A DNA stretch of 64,000 bases from Sanderia malayensis (lineage: Eukaryota; Cnidaria; Scyphozoa; Semaeostomeae; Pelagiidae). Positions 49,501 to 60,301 of the stretch are shown in pieces. The stretch lies in assembly GCA_013076295.1 (NCBI GenBank), contig RQOL01000024.1, positions 3,363,158-3,427,157 of the forward strand, in the 5' to 3' direction. The position numbers were made by a program, and so were the translations under genes. Every line of letters begins with the position of its first letter. Position 1 is the first letter of the stretch. The notes under the pieces were generated by a model. That model did no database searches. It saw nothing but the letters and a program-made list of their open reading frames with translations, and was not told the origin of the DNA.

Positions 49501-50448
49501 GATAAAAACATGAAAGCTATTGTGACGTAAAGAAATGTGTAACACACTAGTTCACGTGTTGGGGAAATGATTAGAGCCCCAAGGCCATCCATTTGGGTAA
49601 ACTTTTCTTTGTATAATAGCTCCAGCACCTGTATGAGAGAATATTTCTCAATTATCGATTCCAAAAAAAATATTCAAATTTTATAGCTTTCCTAGAAATG
49701 TTAAAATCAATAAAAATGCGAAGATTATTGCATACCGGTATGAGAAATGCAAGCGTTTTTCCAGATCCTGTTTTTGCAGCTCCCAAGACATCAAGTCCTC
49801 TCAGAGCAAGGGCGATACCCTGTCTTTGTATAACAGTTGGAGACACATAGCCCTCCTTTGTCAAACCTGCAATTGCAAATCTATATCTTAAACTTCTGCC
49901 TACAGCAACATAAAGCAATGATCTGAAAAACTTCCAGTGATTTAAAAAATAATCATTGCACAACAAAGGTGTGTATGGGGCTAAATTGGGGAACCTCGGT
50001 AAAAATAGTTTGCTTTAAAATTATTAATGTATATAAAACAAAGTCATTTATCCTCCCACCTTTCTGTGTTTTAAATGACAAAGGAAACTCGGAGAATTTT
50101 GCTATTGAATCCCAATCGATCTGAAAGAATGATAATAAACCCATTAAATTAATGACACTAAGTATCTCATAAATCGATTTCACATCAAAAAAGCAACATC
50201 TTGCCAAATAGTATGACATTTCAGGGCAAGCAGAACCCACGTGCGCAATGACTGTGTCGAGTGGCCTGTAATGATCAAAATAGAAACACAAGTAAGCGAA
50301 TACATGCCTCTTCAGAACACTGTTGAAGCAACTTATCAATATCATTTTCATCCCTAGCATTTCTCTTTCCTTTATTTTTAATCTTTTTCTTATTATTTTT
50401 GAGCTGTTTATCGTCTCCATTCGCAATTTGCGTTTCAAGGTCGGCCAT
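40566..50448 (-). CDS. DDX10: DEAD-box RNA helicase DDX10/Dbp4 (apparent frameshift)
   Basis: Twenty-two exons: 50308-50448, 50060-50120, 49736-49866, 49548-49628, 49361-49438, 49102-49222, 48303-48417, 48165-48198, 47946-48009, 47378-47482, 47030-47192, 46828-46912, 45466-45529, 45327-45364, 45076-45163, 44892-44980, 44437-44479, 42557-42829, 42299-42430, 41644-41889, 41055-41152, 40566-40692. About 791 aa if the frame were kept (human 875). It acts in the nucleolus in early 40S ribosome assembly (U3 and U14 snoRNA release). Motifs: Q motif [23 protein letters not shown]; Ia PTREL; Ib [60 protein letters not shown]. The DDX10-type tail ends [14 protein letters not shown]. The exon 47946-48009 is 64 bp where 63 is needed: an A6 run (47957-47962) gives an in-frame TGA. 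Three introns need GC donors. Confidence 0.93.
41395..41584. mobile_element. Family D element copy (DDX10 intron)
   Basis: Starts agtcaactctgtctaatatg and shares gggaagcgtgaaaatgttcg with the copy at 29945-30280, ending gaactatgcaaatttgactg. Inner gttcgaattacaaaaagttc and its partners fold back. Confidence 0.6.
41982..42133. mobile_element. Family B hairpin element (DDX10 intron)
   Basis: Left end acagtaacaacccgcaaata plus agaaccaatggattaagaac; right end has ggttctaatttgaagatttt plus tactgta. Inner caataaaagaaacaatggtc is diverged from the 7602 copy. Confidence 0.55.
43026..43990. repeat. Higher-order minisatellite with (CCCTAA)n blocks
   Basis: Eight units start with cagacactgtcag at 43026, 43175, 43313, 43433, 43558, 43696, 43816 and 43930, spaced 149, 138, 120, 125, 138, 120 and 114 bp. 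Each has a conserved part (attacgtcat, tcctgcgcagtag, tatatatgg, cacctttaggcact) followed by one to several taaccc repeats. Units 1-3 and 4-6 match in order, giving a three-unit period of about 380-405 bp. The array lies in the DDX10 intron 42830-44436. Length differences come from the number of telomere-type hexamers. Confidence 0.9.
44040..44128 (-). repeat. tRNA-like SINE fragment
   Basis: On the minus strand the sequence has tagactaccggtaaa, an A-box-like motif, and ctggttcgatacctg, a good Pol III B box (GGTTCGATACC), about 40 bases apart. It is in the same DDX10 intron as the minisatellite. Ends are not defined. Confidence 0.45.
44525..44800. repeat. Nested inverted repeats, gttcgagtaatc family
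   Basis: Outer arms: ttcgagttaacattcgttgt near 44549 and aggttcgagtaatcgggatt near 44769. Inner arms: aagtaatcaagagttagaat against ccaactcttgattactcg, and ctagagttagaaggccttg against actagcaaggccttcaagg. Related in wording to family D. Could form a long hairpin. Confidence 0.55.
45465..45466 (-). other. GC-AG donor, DDX10 intron 13
   Basis: The exon ends CTTAAG and is followed by GCTTGT. The phase 0 join to 45364 gives [17 protein letters not shown]. The alternative GT four bases on creates a TGA at the junction. Confidence 0.75.
45657..46512. mobile_element. Non-autonomous hAT-type element with 8-bp target duplication
   Basis: The ends are caggggcgcagtggg and ccactgcgcccctg, inverted copies. 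Exactly flanking them is an 8-bp duplication, ctctgata, at 45649-45656 and 46513-46520. An 8-bp duplication and CAGGGGCG-type ends are hallmarks of hAT transposons. The 856-bp interior has no transposase; subterminal G-runs and ttttccgac motifs repeat at both sides. It lies in the DDX10 intron 45530-46827. Confidence 0.85.
46661..46811. mobile_element. Family B hairpin element (DDX10 intron)
   Basis: Starts acagcaaacacccgcatata and ends ggttcttatacgcgggtgtt, near-identical to the copy at 7602-7757 including caataggctggatgcagaat. The high similarity suggests recent movement. Confidence 0.7.
47377..47378 (-). other. GC-AG donor, DDX10 intron 10
   Basis: The exon ends AAACAG and is followed by GCACGA. 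The phase 0 join to 47192 gives [19 protein letters not shown], aligning to SSCKEVQYLYRVFCRLRPG of human DDX10. There is no GT donor nearby. Confidence 0.75.
47957..47962 (-). pseudogene. DDX10: Apparent +1 frameshift in DDX10 (A6 run)
   Basis: The exon reads [10 protein letters not shown], then six A instead of five, which shifts to a TGA five codons later. With five A the exon would read STPKTLEQ and join YYAVCDL, as in human STPATLEQNYIVC. The remaining 21 exons are intact, so an assembly or read error in a homopolymer is more likely than gene loss. Confidence 0.75.
50307..50308 (-). other. GC-AG donor, DDX10 intron 1
   Basis: Exon 1 ends GAAGAG and is followed by GCATGT. Joining in phase 0 to 50120 gives [17 protein letters not shown] with an intact Q motif. 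The nearby GT at +5 would shift the frame. Confidence 0.6.
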
Positions 50449-50825
50449 GACAATCCAATTTTGAATTTAGATGAATATTCGTCTGAGCGTTCTGTTTTAT
50501 GTGCACGTGTTTTAATCCCTCCCATCTTTATCAGATCACGTGCTTCAATCTTTCCAAATTTTATTGGCACATGGCAGACAAGGAAAGAAATCTTTCTCAA
50601 AAATTTCCATCAAAATAAAAAAATTAAATATTGCTCTTAAAAAGTAAAAATTAAATCAAAGCCTGAATAAACTCATAACTAAGATAATTATAAGTTATGA
50701 ATTTATGTATATATATTCTGATAACATAAATAACTAACCAAACTCATATAATCATAAATGCATGAAAGTTATATTAGGTTATTTTGAAGCTATAAAATAA
50801 TCAATGCTAAAAGGGAAACGTAAAA
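50449..50825. promoter_or_regulatory. DDX10 upstream / SVOP-like 3' interval
   Basis: 377 bp between two genes on the same strand. AT-rich, without clear motifs. It must hold the DDX10 promoter and the SVOP-like polyadenylation site. Confidence 0.4.
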
Positions 50826-52499
50826 TCAGTTCTCTAATTCCCTGCCTTGGGTTTCTTTTGGTAAGAAAAAAGCGCATATTGCTGATACGGCACAAACTGC
50901 AAGGTAAACAGCTATTGTCAAACTAAAATGACTATGAGCCGTAACTTGGGAGAAGAATGGGGTAAGCATGCCCCCAGTTCTGAAGAACAGATTGGCAACA
51001 CCGATCCCCCTGCCCCTGAGATTTGTAGGGTAAACCTCAGGGGTGTAAATAACAAGAGCTGATATAATTCCTTGTGCAACAGCCCTTCCAATTAACAAAC
51101 TAATCAAACTTGCATAATATGGAATGGTGAAGAAAAACGGAATCAATGATAGGAGAACGACAATGAATTGTGAAATCAATGTCATTTTGCGGCCAACCTT
51201 TTCCAGTAGATAAAACGTTACCAGAGTACCAGGAATCTCCGCAAATCCAGTCCACATTAAATCAGTATAATCTGTTATGGTCAAGGGGACGCAAAGTTTA
51301 TCAGACACGTTCTTGGTGTTGAATAACGTAACAAGAAAGATGATTCCGTAGTACACAAATCCCGAGCCAAACCACACAAAGCTGAGTAATAAAGTTGTTT
51401 TGAGATTTTCTTTCTGGAATAGCATTACAAAATTTCCGCTTGAATCGTCTTTATCTTCGTCTTCATCAGTGCGGAGGTTAGATAAACTGTTGTGTGAGAA
51501 ACGACCAGCTGGCAGTCCAGTTTGATTCTCCTTGCCAATCTTGTGGAGAACTCGGTGCACTTTGTGGAATTTCCCCATTGCTCCGAGAAATCTTGCCGAC
51601 TCGGGAAGACACGTGACAAAGAGGACTGTGAGAAAAAGTGGCACGGACATGATCAGCATGTACCAGTTCCAAGAAAGATGAAAATGGTAGATGACCAATA
51701 ATCTGTAAAGAAGAAATAAAATTAAATCATTGTGCATCGGGTTGTTTTAAAGGAATATGTCAGTGTGTGTAGAGGAATGTGAGTTGGCAGAGTAGGGGAG
51801 CAGAAACAAAAAATTCAGAATAAGGAAGGAAGGAAAGGGTGAGTTATAAGATATAACTTACGCAAAACCTGAAGCCCACAGTCCACCAATTGGCCAAAAA
51901 AGTTGGACAAGCATGGCCCGCCTTCGATGAGCCACAGGCAAAAATTCTTCAATGTATCCAAACACTTGCAGACTGCCAGCAAGAGCAGCTCCAACCAAGA
52001 ACCGTGACACGAGCAGCCAAGGGTAGCTGGGGGAAAATGACCCCAAAGCAGCAAATATTGTACCAAAGACAAGGGTCAACAATATGCCCAGCTTTCTGCC
52101 GATTTTATCGACGATGTAGCCGACAAATGGCGATAGAGCTATCATGCCAACAAATACAATAGTAGTTAGCCAGGCCACTTTGACTTGTGATAACTTCCAG
52201 GAGGAACATTGGAGTAGTGTGCCTAAGATTGTCGGGGCAAGAAGCTGAGCTGCATCGGCCATGATTACTAGCCCGACGCTAAAGCCAAGTCGGAGCTGGA
52301 ATCTACCGAATCCAAAATGTTCAACGGCTTCCTCAAATGTGTATTCGTCTTCATCTTGTTGCTTCTTTGATGATGAATTATCTGCGGTTCCGTATCTCTG
52401 AAACAACGACGACTGCTCTTTCGTCACCGAGTCAGAAAACACACCTTCGGCTTCGTCATCTTCTTCGACCTGGAACAGCCTTCGTCTTTCCTCTTCCAT
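50826..52499 (-). CDS. SV2/SVOP-like major facilitator transporter
   Basis: Two exons, 51862-52499 and 50826-51702, give 504 aa. The join GC|A is GT-AG and in frame. It is an MFS transporter with 12 predicted membrane helices of the SVOP/SV2 branch; substrate unknown. Visible landmarks: an acidic cytosolic N-terminus (residues 1-60); EEAVEHFGFGRFQLRLGFSV, matching the VEDAVEAIGFGKFQ entry of SVOP; MADAAQLL in TM1; the loop 2-3 motif VDKIGRK; LPESARFLG after TM6; a long cytosolic loop with an acidic cluster (DEDEDKDDSS); DLMWTGFAEIPGT; loop 8-9 EKVGRKMT; YTPEVYPTNLRGRGIG; and a C-terminus LPKETQGRELEN like SVOP LPIETKGRGLQE. The ATG at 52499 is the first methionine in the open frame. It is tandem with and upstream of DDX10, 377 bp apart. 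Confidence 0.92.
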
Positions 52500-53898
52500 C
52501 TTCAGTAAATTGACTTGCAACACTGGTATGCAATACAGTTGAAGAATGAAGTTAGAGAAGTTATGCCAGAGAATAACACAGCAACAACTGGATTTTGTTT
52601 AATTTTGACATTTTCTCCTTCCGACAGGAATTATGAGAGCAACCAAACATGAAAATAATTGAACTTTAGATATTGTTCGTGTTCGTCGTCGCCTTGAGTG
52701 GGAATCACCTATTCAATGAATATTCGTTTGGCTGGAGTGAAGTTGGAGACTCTGCAACAGTTCCATATTTCTTTTTGAGACTCAAGCTGGAGACAGATGT
52801 CATAACTCATAACAAAAGGTAAGGAGTGTGAAAAGGTATTTTATATGTTCTTATTTCTCAAAGCTCCAGATATAATTAGGCCATGCTAGCAAATATCAGT
52901 TGGACTCTCCAGAAAAATTACATATTATTATCATCTATTTATTGTACTCTGGCCTGGCTTTTAGAAAAAATGATTTGGCTTACAGCTAAAAATTGACTTA
53001 ATTTGGCTTTTTGTCGCAAGTTTTTCATTGAAAAAGTCAATACGTTAGAGCCGACACAAACGTCTTTAGATGTCTCCATAGGGAAAGTACGAAGCTGTCA
53101 TGTCACAATATGTTCCCCACGTGCGCAACTTTTGCACATTTTTTAACAACCGAGCCGAGCCCCCAAACTGTAACTGAACACCTGTTGAACAAATCGTTTG
53201 GGATCAAGAGTGTTGTGCAACATGCAACATCTTTTGTGTTCCTTGACATCCTTCCTGTTAATTCATATTCACCTGGTATAGGATTTTCTTTTGAGTCATT
53301 GTGAGTCATTTTGGGTCTTCTTTGGATCGTTGTGGATCGTTGTGGATCGTTGTGTTCCTCACTTTAGTAAGCTTGATCATGTAACCCCTCTATCTACAGC
53401 AATATTGCAAGCTTCAAGCCGGTCACGTGGCAGGGGGGGGGGCAACTGCCCTACCAGCGACGTTATGTTCAAGGGGCACCAACAAGAGAATGAAAAATGA
53501 AAATGAAAATATTAATTTTTGAGCAATTTTAATATGGCAATTTTAACACAACAATTAATATATAGCAGTTAATATAGCAATTTTAACACAACATTTCATT
53601 TATTTTTCTGCGAAAAACTAGGCGTAACCCGGGCAGCACAATGAATGGCAACTTGAAGGGGCACCTCATAACAGAGGGGCACACAGCTGAGTCTTGCCGC
53701 CCCAGTTTTGTCTCTTCCACTACGCTACTGGTTGCAGCCGTTGCAGCTAACTTCAATCATGATGACGTATGTGCAAGCACAGGAGGCGATGGCACGAGTG
53801 CGCCAAACTGAGAAAATGGCGCGCGGACTGATTGATGGAGTTTTGGTACAAAAGTCAATCAAACTTTGACATTGATATATTGCTTTCCGAAGACAACT
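52500..53898. other. Intergenic interval
   Basis: Holds the SVOP-like promoter by position. No coding exon seen. A short run of ggatcgttgt repeats lies at 53323-53355. Confidence 0.4.
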
Positions 53899-56465
53899 TC
53901 ATCGTAGAAGGAAAACAGGGTGCGAATCAGAGTCGGCGGCGGAGCAGGATAAGACGGACGAGGATGTAGAACCAGACAAAGAAACACAATGATGTCAATG
54001 TTAATAGTACGGAACGGAGTACGATTTTATCTTAATTTAATTTTACTATATTTTGCTAATTTTACTAAAGAAGCTGGAAGTTTTGTATCCAAACTATTGC
54101 TCAAGCACAATAGGCTATTGTTCTTTCTTTTGTTTTCAGAAGAAATTTCAGGTTAACTTCAGAAGATTGAAAGGATGCATTCAAAGTACACACAATTGGA
54201 AACCATCAGCCTTTGTTTTTGGCTGGTGCATTTTCCCCTTCAGTTCTTCACGTCGCACGAGGAATGGGAACTAGTAGAAGCAGCAAAGACGAAACCGAAG
54301 ATGAAGCCAAGAAAAAGAAGAAATGGCAAAAAGAATGAATCAAATGTTAGAAAACAAATTGTGTTGGTAAGTTCTTTTCATTCCAGCTCAACCGGTTTTC
54401 TTTGCAAGAAAGGCAATGTAAGGCAGTAAGCAGAGGCAATTAAGCTTCTCAATACTTTGTCAGGGTTGGAATTGTGTGTGCTAGGCCGAAAGCTTTAGAG
54501 CCAGTCATATTTACTCAATTGACATTGCAAAGAAAATATGACATATTGAGAACTCTCTTAATTATCTGCGTTGTCCTAATATTGTTAGTGAAAATAGGTT
54601 GACTTTGCAATTCTTAGATTTCAATTGCTTTGCTCTTTCAGCCGATACGGAATGGGAAAAGCACAACGCCACACCCACAAATATTGGCCTGCATGCAGAC
54701 TTAACAGTGCAGTGCAGAGGAGCAAACAATAGAAGAAAGGTCCCTGTGTTCCATTCATGTTCGACAACGCAAGCCTCGAGCGACACCATTTTGAAATACC
54801 GTGCAGCCAATCATAGACGGTTCCAACATTTGAACTCAAAATGACATCGATGAGCATCAGAGATAAAAGGTAGGAGATACAAACGCATTTTATTTCTCCA
54901 TCAGCTAATTTAGTAAATTATTTCGTGCTAAAGCAAAATGAATTACGATGTATATGTCGGTGATTAAGGGGCTCGAACTCAAGCACATCTCATAAAATTC
55001 GAATACTGTCAACTATTTTATCCACTAGGCTATTTATCCTGCAAGCATGTGTTGTCCTAAATCTACCCTGCTGATCCGTTTCGGATTAATTTCATCCTCA
55101 ATAAGCATTTTCTATGTTTCTCGAATTATCTAAAACTAAGCTAGTGAAATTCAAAGGTCCTGAGTTCGATTCTCATCTATTGCAGCTTTCATTATTATTC
55201 AAACAATGCTTATTTATTGTACCTTTATCGTTACGTGCAATGAAGAACTTGAAGAATGTTTTGCCTTTGGGGCATTTTATGCATTGTCCTGTTTAGATGC
55301 GCGGGCAAATATTTGTTATGATTCATAAAGATTCATTGTCTTATGACACTGTGATATCCAGTCATGGGTCTTTGGCATACTTTCATTCCTTGTGGTTTCC
55401 ATGGTATTTTGGTCCCCAAACCCCAAAGCACTGAGTATAAATGTTCGAGTAACGCACCACTTGTTCTTTCAGTTTTGTCAAGCCGAAGAAGTGTGTGGAT
55501 GCGGTGCTGCAGAAAGAAGACTTCGTTGGCCTAATGTCAAGACATCGTAGGCCCTGTGTTTGGCGTATTTTGACGACGCAAGCTCGAGTCATTGCTTCAA
55601 GCTCAAATCTAAGTTGGCATTTCGCTTCTTGTTCCTCTCAAGTCTGGTGTAACTTGGATAAGAGATAAGTAAACATTTGTATGCTTTTCAGTAGATTTAA
55701 GAGCTTTTCCTGTAAGTTTTTGGATGCTTCCATCTCTACCCTTCCTTCGCATTTGATACGTCGCTCGAATTTTTTCGACTTCTACAGTAAATTAGATTTA
55801 TTCATGAGATGTTTCAAAAGTTGTCCTAACCTGAATAGAAAGATAATGAAGTTGATGACAATAATACTCGCTTTTCCAATTACGTTCTAGCATAGAGTTG
55901 ATTATGTCTTTTACAATTGTCTGTCTTTTTTTATCATAGGAAACAAAGATGGCAGAAAGATGAAGACGAACAAGGAAGAAGATGAAGAAGTCATAATTTG
56001 ATTTTCATATATAAAAATATGTTGGCTTTGTGTTTTTTCTTGTTCTTTCCTCTTCATTTATATAGAAATAAGACTACGTAAGGTTAGATAAGATGTCAGT
56101 ATCAAGAGTAATTCGGTAGGCTCAAATTGCGCAAGTATTATAGAATAAGATAATATAGGTAGTAAATGCGTAATTGTAAACTTAGAAAAATGCGCGTAGG
56201 GATGTATTTCTCTTGGTCGGATGTGACAAGAGAAAGCACTGCGGAGGGAAGAGTGGGAGACACAAGGTCTGCGCAAGAGAGACCCATTCCTTCCCTCGCT
56301 CTCCTAAGATGCATCTTTTGGGGAGGAGAGGGAAGGTTGGGGCGGTGGGTAGAGTTTGGGAGTAAAGTGTTCACTCTTCCCTTCTCGCTTTCGTAAGACA
56401 GAAAGCGAGGGGGAAGAGTGAGACAGGGAAGCTAGAAGGATGAGTAAGACAGAGAGGGGGGAAAA
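53899..56465 (+). repeat. Left arm of a 5.6 kb near-palindrome
   Basis: About 2.57 kb whose reverse complement follows at 56577-59501 after a spacer of about 110 bp (centre near 56520). Stretches of more than 100 bases match at roughly 90-95%. The arm holds exon-like pieces with good splice signals, for example 54244-54369 (TTCTTCACGTCGCACGAGG..., ending in GTAAGT) and a stretch after the acceptor at 55473. Frames differ between arms by stops and indels. There is no recognisable transposase. Confidence 0.9.
54965..55046 (-). repeat. tRNA-like sequence in the left palindrome arm
   Basis: On the minus strand, tagcctagtggataa fits a Pol III A box and gagttcgagcccc fits a B box about 40 bases later. 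It does not fold into a normal tRNA by eye. The mirrored copy is at 58378-58462. Confidence 0.45.
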
Positions 56466-56576
56466 ATAGAGTGAAGTGTGGAGAAGACGGACAAAGGTGG
56501 GGACGTTACAATACCTCTCTACTTCCTCATCCTTCTTTTTCCTCCCCCTCTTCCTCACTTATTTCTTTCTCCTCAC

Positions 56577-59501
56577 TTCCCCCCTCTCTGTCTCACTCAT
56601 CCTTCTAACTTCCCTGTCTCATCCTTCCACGCTCGCATTCTGTCTTACGAAAGCGAGAGGGGAAGAGTGGACACTTTACTCCCACACTCTACCCACAGCC
56701 CCAACCTTCCCTCTCCTCCCCAAAAGATGCATCTTAGGAGAGCGAGGGAAGGAATGGGTCTCTCTTGCGCAGACCTTGTGTCTCCCACTCTTCCCTCCGC
56801 AGTGCTTTCTCTTGTCACATCCGACCAAGAGAAATACATCCCTACGCGCATTTTTCTAAGTTTACAATTACGTATTTACTACCTATATTATCTTATTCTA
56901 TAATTCCTGCGCAATTTGAGCCTACCGAGTTACTCTTGATACTGACAACTTATCTATCCTTACGTAATCCTATTTTTATGTAAATGAAGAGGAAAAGACA
57001 AGAAAAAACACAAAGCCAACATATTTTTATATATGAAAATCAAATTATGACTTCTTCATCTTCTTCCTTGTTCGTCTTCATCTTTCTGCCATCTTTGTTT
57101 CCTATGATAAAAAAGACAGACAATTGTAAAAGACATAGTCAACTCTATGCTAGAACGTAATTGGAAAAGCGAGTATTATTGTCATCAACTTCATTATCTT
57201 TCTATTCAGGTTAGGACAACTTTTGAAACATGTCATGAATAAATCTAATTTACTGTAGAAGTCGAAGGAATTCGAGCGACGTATCAAATGCGAAGGAAGG
57301 GTAGAGATGGAAGCATCCAAAAACTTACAGGAAAAGCTCTTAAATCTACTGAAAAGCATACAAATGTTTACTTATCTTTTATCTGAGTTACACCAGACTT
57401 GAGAGGAACAAGAAGCGAAATGCCAACTTAGATTTGAGCTTGAAGCAATGACTCGAGCTTGCGTCGTCAAAATACGCCAAACACAGGGCCTACGATGTAT
57501 TGACATTAGGCCAACGAAGTCTTCTTTCTGCAGCACAGCATCCACACACTTCTTCGGCTTGACAAACTGAAAGAACAAGTGGTGCGTTACTCGAACATTT
57601 ATATTCAGTGCTTTGAGGCTTGGGGACCAAAATACCATGGAAACCACAAGGAATGAAACTATGCCAAAGACCCATGATTGGATATCACAGTGTCATAAGA
57701 CAATGAATTTTCATGAATCATAACAAATATTTGCCCGCGCATCTAAACAGGACAATGCATAAAATGCCCCAAAGGCAAAACATTCTTCAAGTTCTTCATT
57801 GCACGTAACGATAAAGGTACAATAAATAAGCATTGTTTGAATAATAATGAAAACTACAACAGATGAGAATCAAGAAAACAAAAAAGTATTAATAAGCTTG
57901 GATTATTTTCGCATAAAGTTCGGTTAGTTTCACGGGGAGGAGGGTGGGATTAGACGAGCGAGTAAGCCGCCGGGTTCAAAACTCAAGATGTTTCTGAATG
58001 CAGGAGTTCGAGTCACGAGCAGACTCGCAAAGCCAAGTTTACATTAATATAATTGTTTTTAATACCCAAATAGTGAAAACAGAAAGTAATAGGTGATGTA
58101 TTTCTGAAACGGTTCTGACGATTACTCTCACTACAAACTAAGACAGAAAGTTATCGATGAAAACGAAAACGTTTTACGGTGGGCTCGAACTCAAGACCAT
58201 CAGTAAATCGTTGCATTCAGCAAATTACATTTCTGTAGACACGAGTTCAAATCAAGTAATGACTCCGTTTTCTGAAGGTGATCATTTGTGTGGTAAGTGT
58301 ACAAAATGAAAATAAAAGATGATTATTGAAAATGAAATTAATCCAAAACGGATCAGCAGGGCAGATTTAGAACAACATAAATTTGCGCGATGAATAGCCT
58401 ATTGGATAAAATAGTTGACAGTATTTAAATTTTATGAGATGTGCCTGAGTTCAAGCCCCTTAATCACCGACATATACATCGTAATGCATTTTGCTTTAGC
58501 ACGGAATAATTTACTAAATTAACTGATGGTGAAATAAAAATGCGTTTGTATCTCCTACCTTTTGCCTCTGATTTTCATCGATATCATTTTGAGTTCAAAT
58601 GTTGGAATCGTCTATGATTGGCTGCGCGATATTTCAAAATGGTGTCGTTCAAGGCTTGCGTTGTCGAACATGAATGGAACACAGGGAACTTTCTTCTATT
58701 GTTCGCTTCTCTGCACTGTAAAGTCTGCATACAGGCCAATAATTGTGGGTGTGGTGTTGTGCCTTTCTAATTCCGTATCTGCTGAAAAAAGCAATTGAAA
58801 TATAAGAATTGCAAAGTTAACCTACTTTCATTAGCAATATTGAAATAACACTGATAAGTAAGAGAGTTTTCAATATGTCATCTTTTCTTTGCAATGTCAA
58901 TTGAGTATGTGGACGACTGGCTCTAAAGCTTTGGGCCTACCACACACAATTCCACCTTTGACAAATTATTGAGAAGCCTACTCGCCAAGCTTGGCTAAAG
59001 CTTGGTGCCTCACATTGTCTTTCTCGCAAAGAAAACCTGTTGAACTGGAATGAAAAGAACTTACCAACAATTCATTCCCAACATTTAATTTATTCTTTTT
59101 GCCATTTCCTCTTCTTGGCTTGCTTTGGCTTCGTCTTCGGTTTCGTCTTTGCTTCTTCTACTAGTTCCCATTCCTCGTGCGACGTGAAGAACTGAAGGGG
59201 AAAATCCATCAGCCAAAAACAATGGCTGATGATTTCCAATTTTGAAATTTCTTCTGAAAAAAAGGAAAGAACAATAGCTTAACGGGCTTGAACAATAGCC
59301 TGTTGCGCTTGAACAAAGCCTTCATACAAAACTTCCAGCTTCTTTAGTGAAACTAGCAAATTAGTAAAATTAAATCATACTCCGTTCTGTGGTATTAAGA
59401 TTGACAGCATTGTGTTTCTTTCTGTGGTTCTACTTTCTCCTCCGTCTTATCCTGCTTCCCCACCGACTCTGATTCGCCTCCTGTTTTCCTTCTACGATGA
59501 C
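56577..59501 (-). repeat. Right arm of the near-palindrome
   Basis: Reverse complement of the left arm. It is about 360 bp longer because about 57870-58320 has replaced or been inserted into the matching left sequence. Mirrored pieces include the start atgcttttcagtagatttaa at 57359 (55681 in the left arm) and the end near tcctgcttccccaccgactc at 59449. Confidence 0.9.
58378..58462 (+). repeat. tRNA-like sequence in the right palindrome arm
   Basis: Mirror copy of 54965-55046: tagcctattggataaa and gagttcaagcccc, each changed at one or two positions in the boxes. Confidence 0.45.
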
Positions 59502-60301
59502 GTATTTCTCATTTTTTTAAAAAAATTCCTGCGACCTCCTTCAATGCCAGCAAATTATCCTTTTCTTGCATTTCATCCTTTGCCATTTCATGTTGACGAG
59601 CATTTTCTACATTTGCATGGTCTTCACTGAGAAACCTTCTCCTCATAACTTTGTTGTTATCTCTTAAAAATGTTTTACCTTCCCAAGATCAATAAATAGC
59701 AGCGTTATGAAACAAATCGAGTGGACATGATTTTGACTTCCAAATAACAAAATCGAGTTTTTAATTAAGTAATATTAACTTACTCGAGAAGAAAATACTT
59801 CACTTTCTTGGAAGAATGGAGTTTCTTTTAAATCTGTGTTAACTGACTCTTCAACTGCACTTTTTCATCCACAGTTCGAAGAATTTGAAACCGAGCATTG
59901 ATTTTCAATGCCAGACTATGACATATATTAATCATATGTCATAGCCAGGTATTGCTAAGTGTATTAATCAACTTTAGGACAAGCAACTCTATTGACGATT
60001 CACCGAAAATATCCCAGTTGCATACCGTAAGTCCTCGATTAAGCCCCCGCCCTCGATCGAATAAGCACTCCCTCGAATAAGTCCCCACCCCACCATTATT
60101 TTGTGCAAAATAAGCCCCGTGGGGGATTATTCAATGTTAGCAGAAATCAAATAACTGGACGAAATGTGAATATTTAATTTAATAACATTTAGCATAATAA
60201 TTTTGCGAAATAAGCTCCCGGGGACTTTATCAAGAACTTGGGGTGGTTGCATTGCAGACAATAGACTCCAATAAGGGTGGGAGGTATAAACAGCAAACAA
60301 G
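59502..60301. other. Intergenic interval upstream of PUS7
   Basis: No exon seen. It includes a degenerate family C element (60025-60240; taccgtaagtcctcgattaa at the left) and the PUS7 promoter by position. Confidence 0.4.

Noticed and set aside
49953..50600. Minus-strand frame of 215 codons starting MRKISFLVC, and the inner start MGGIKTRAHK
   Set aside because: Frame differs from the DDX10 frame that joins the Q-motif exon; the start at 50448 (MADLETQ) fits better.
54965..55046. Functional tRNA gene
   Set aside because: A and B boxes are present but no proper cloverleaf or anticodon arm can be drawn by eye.
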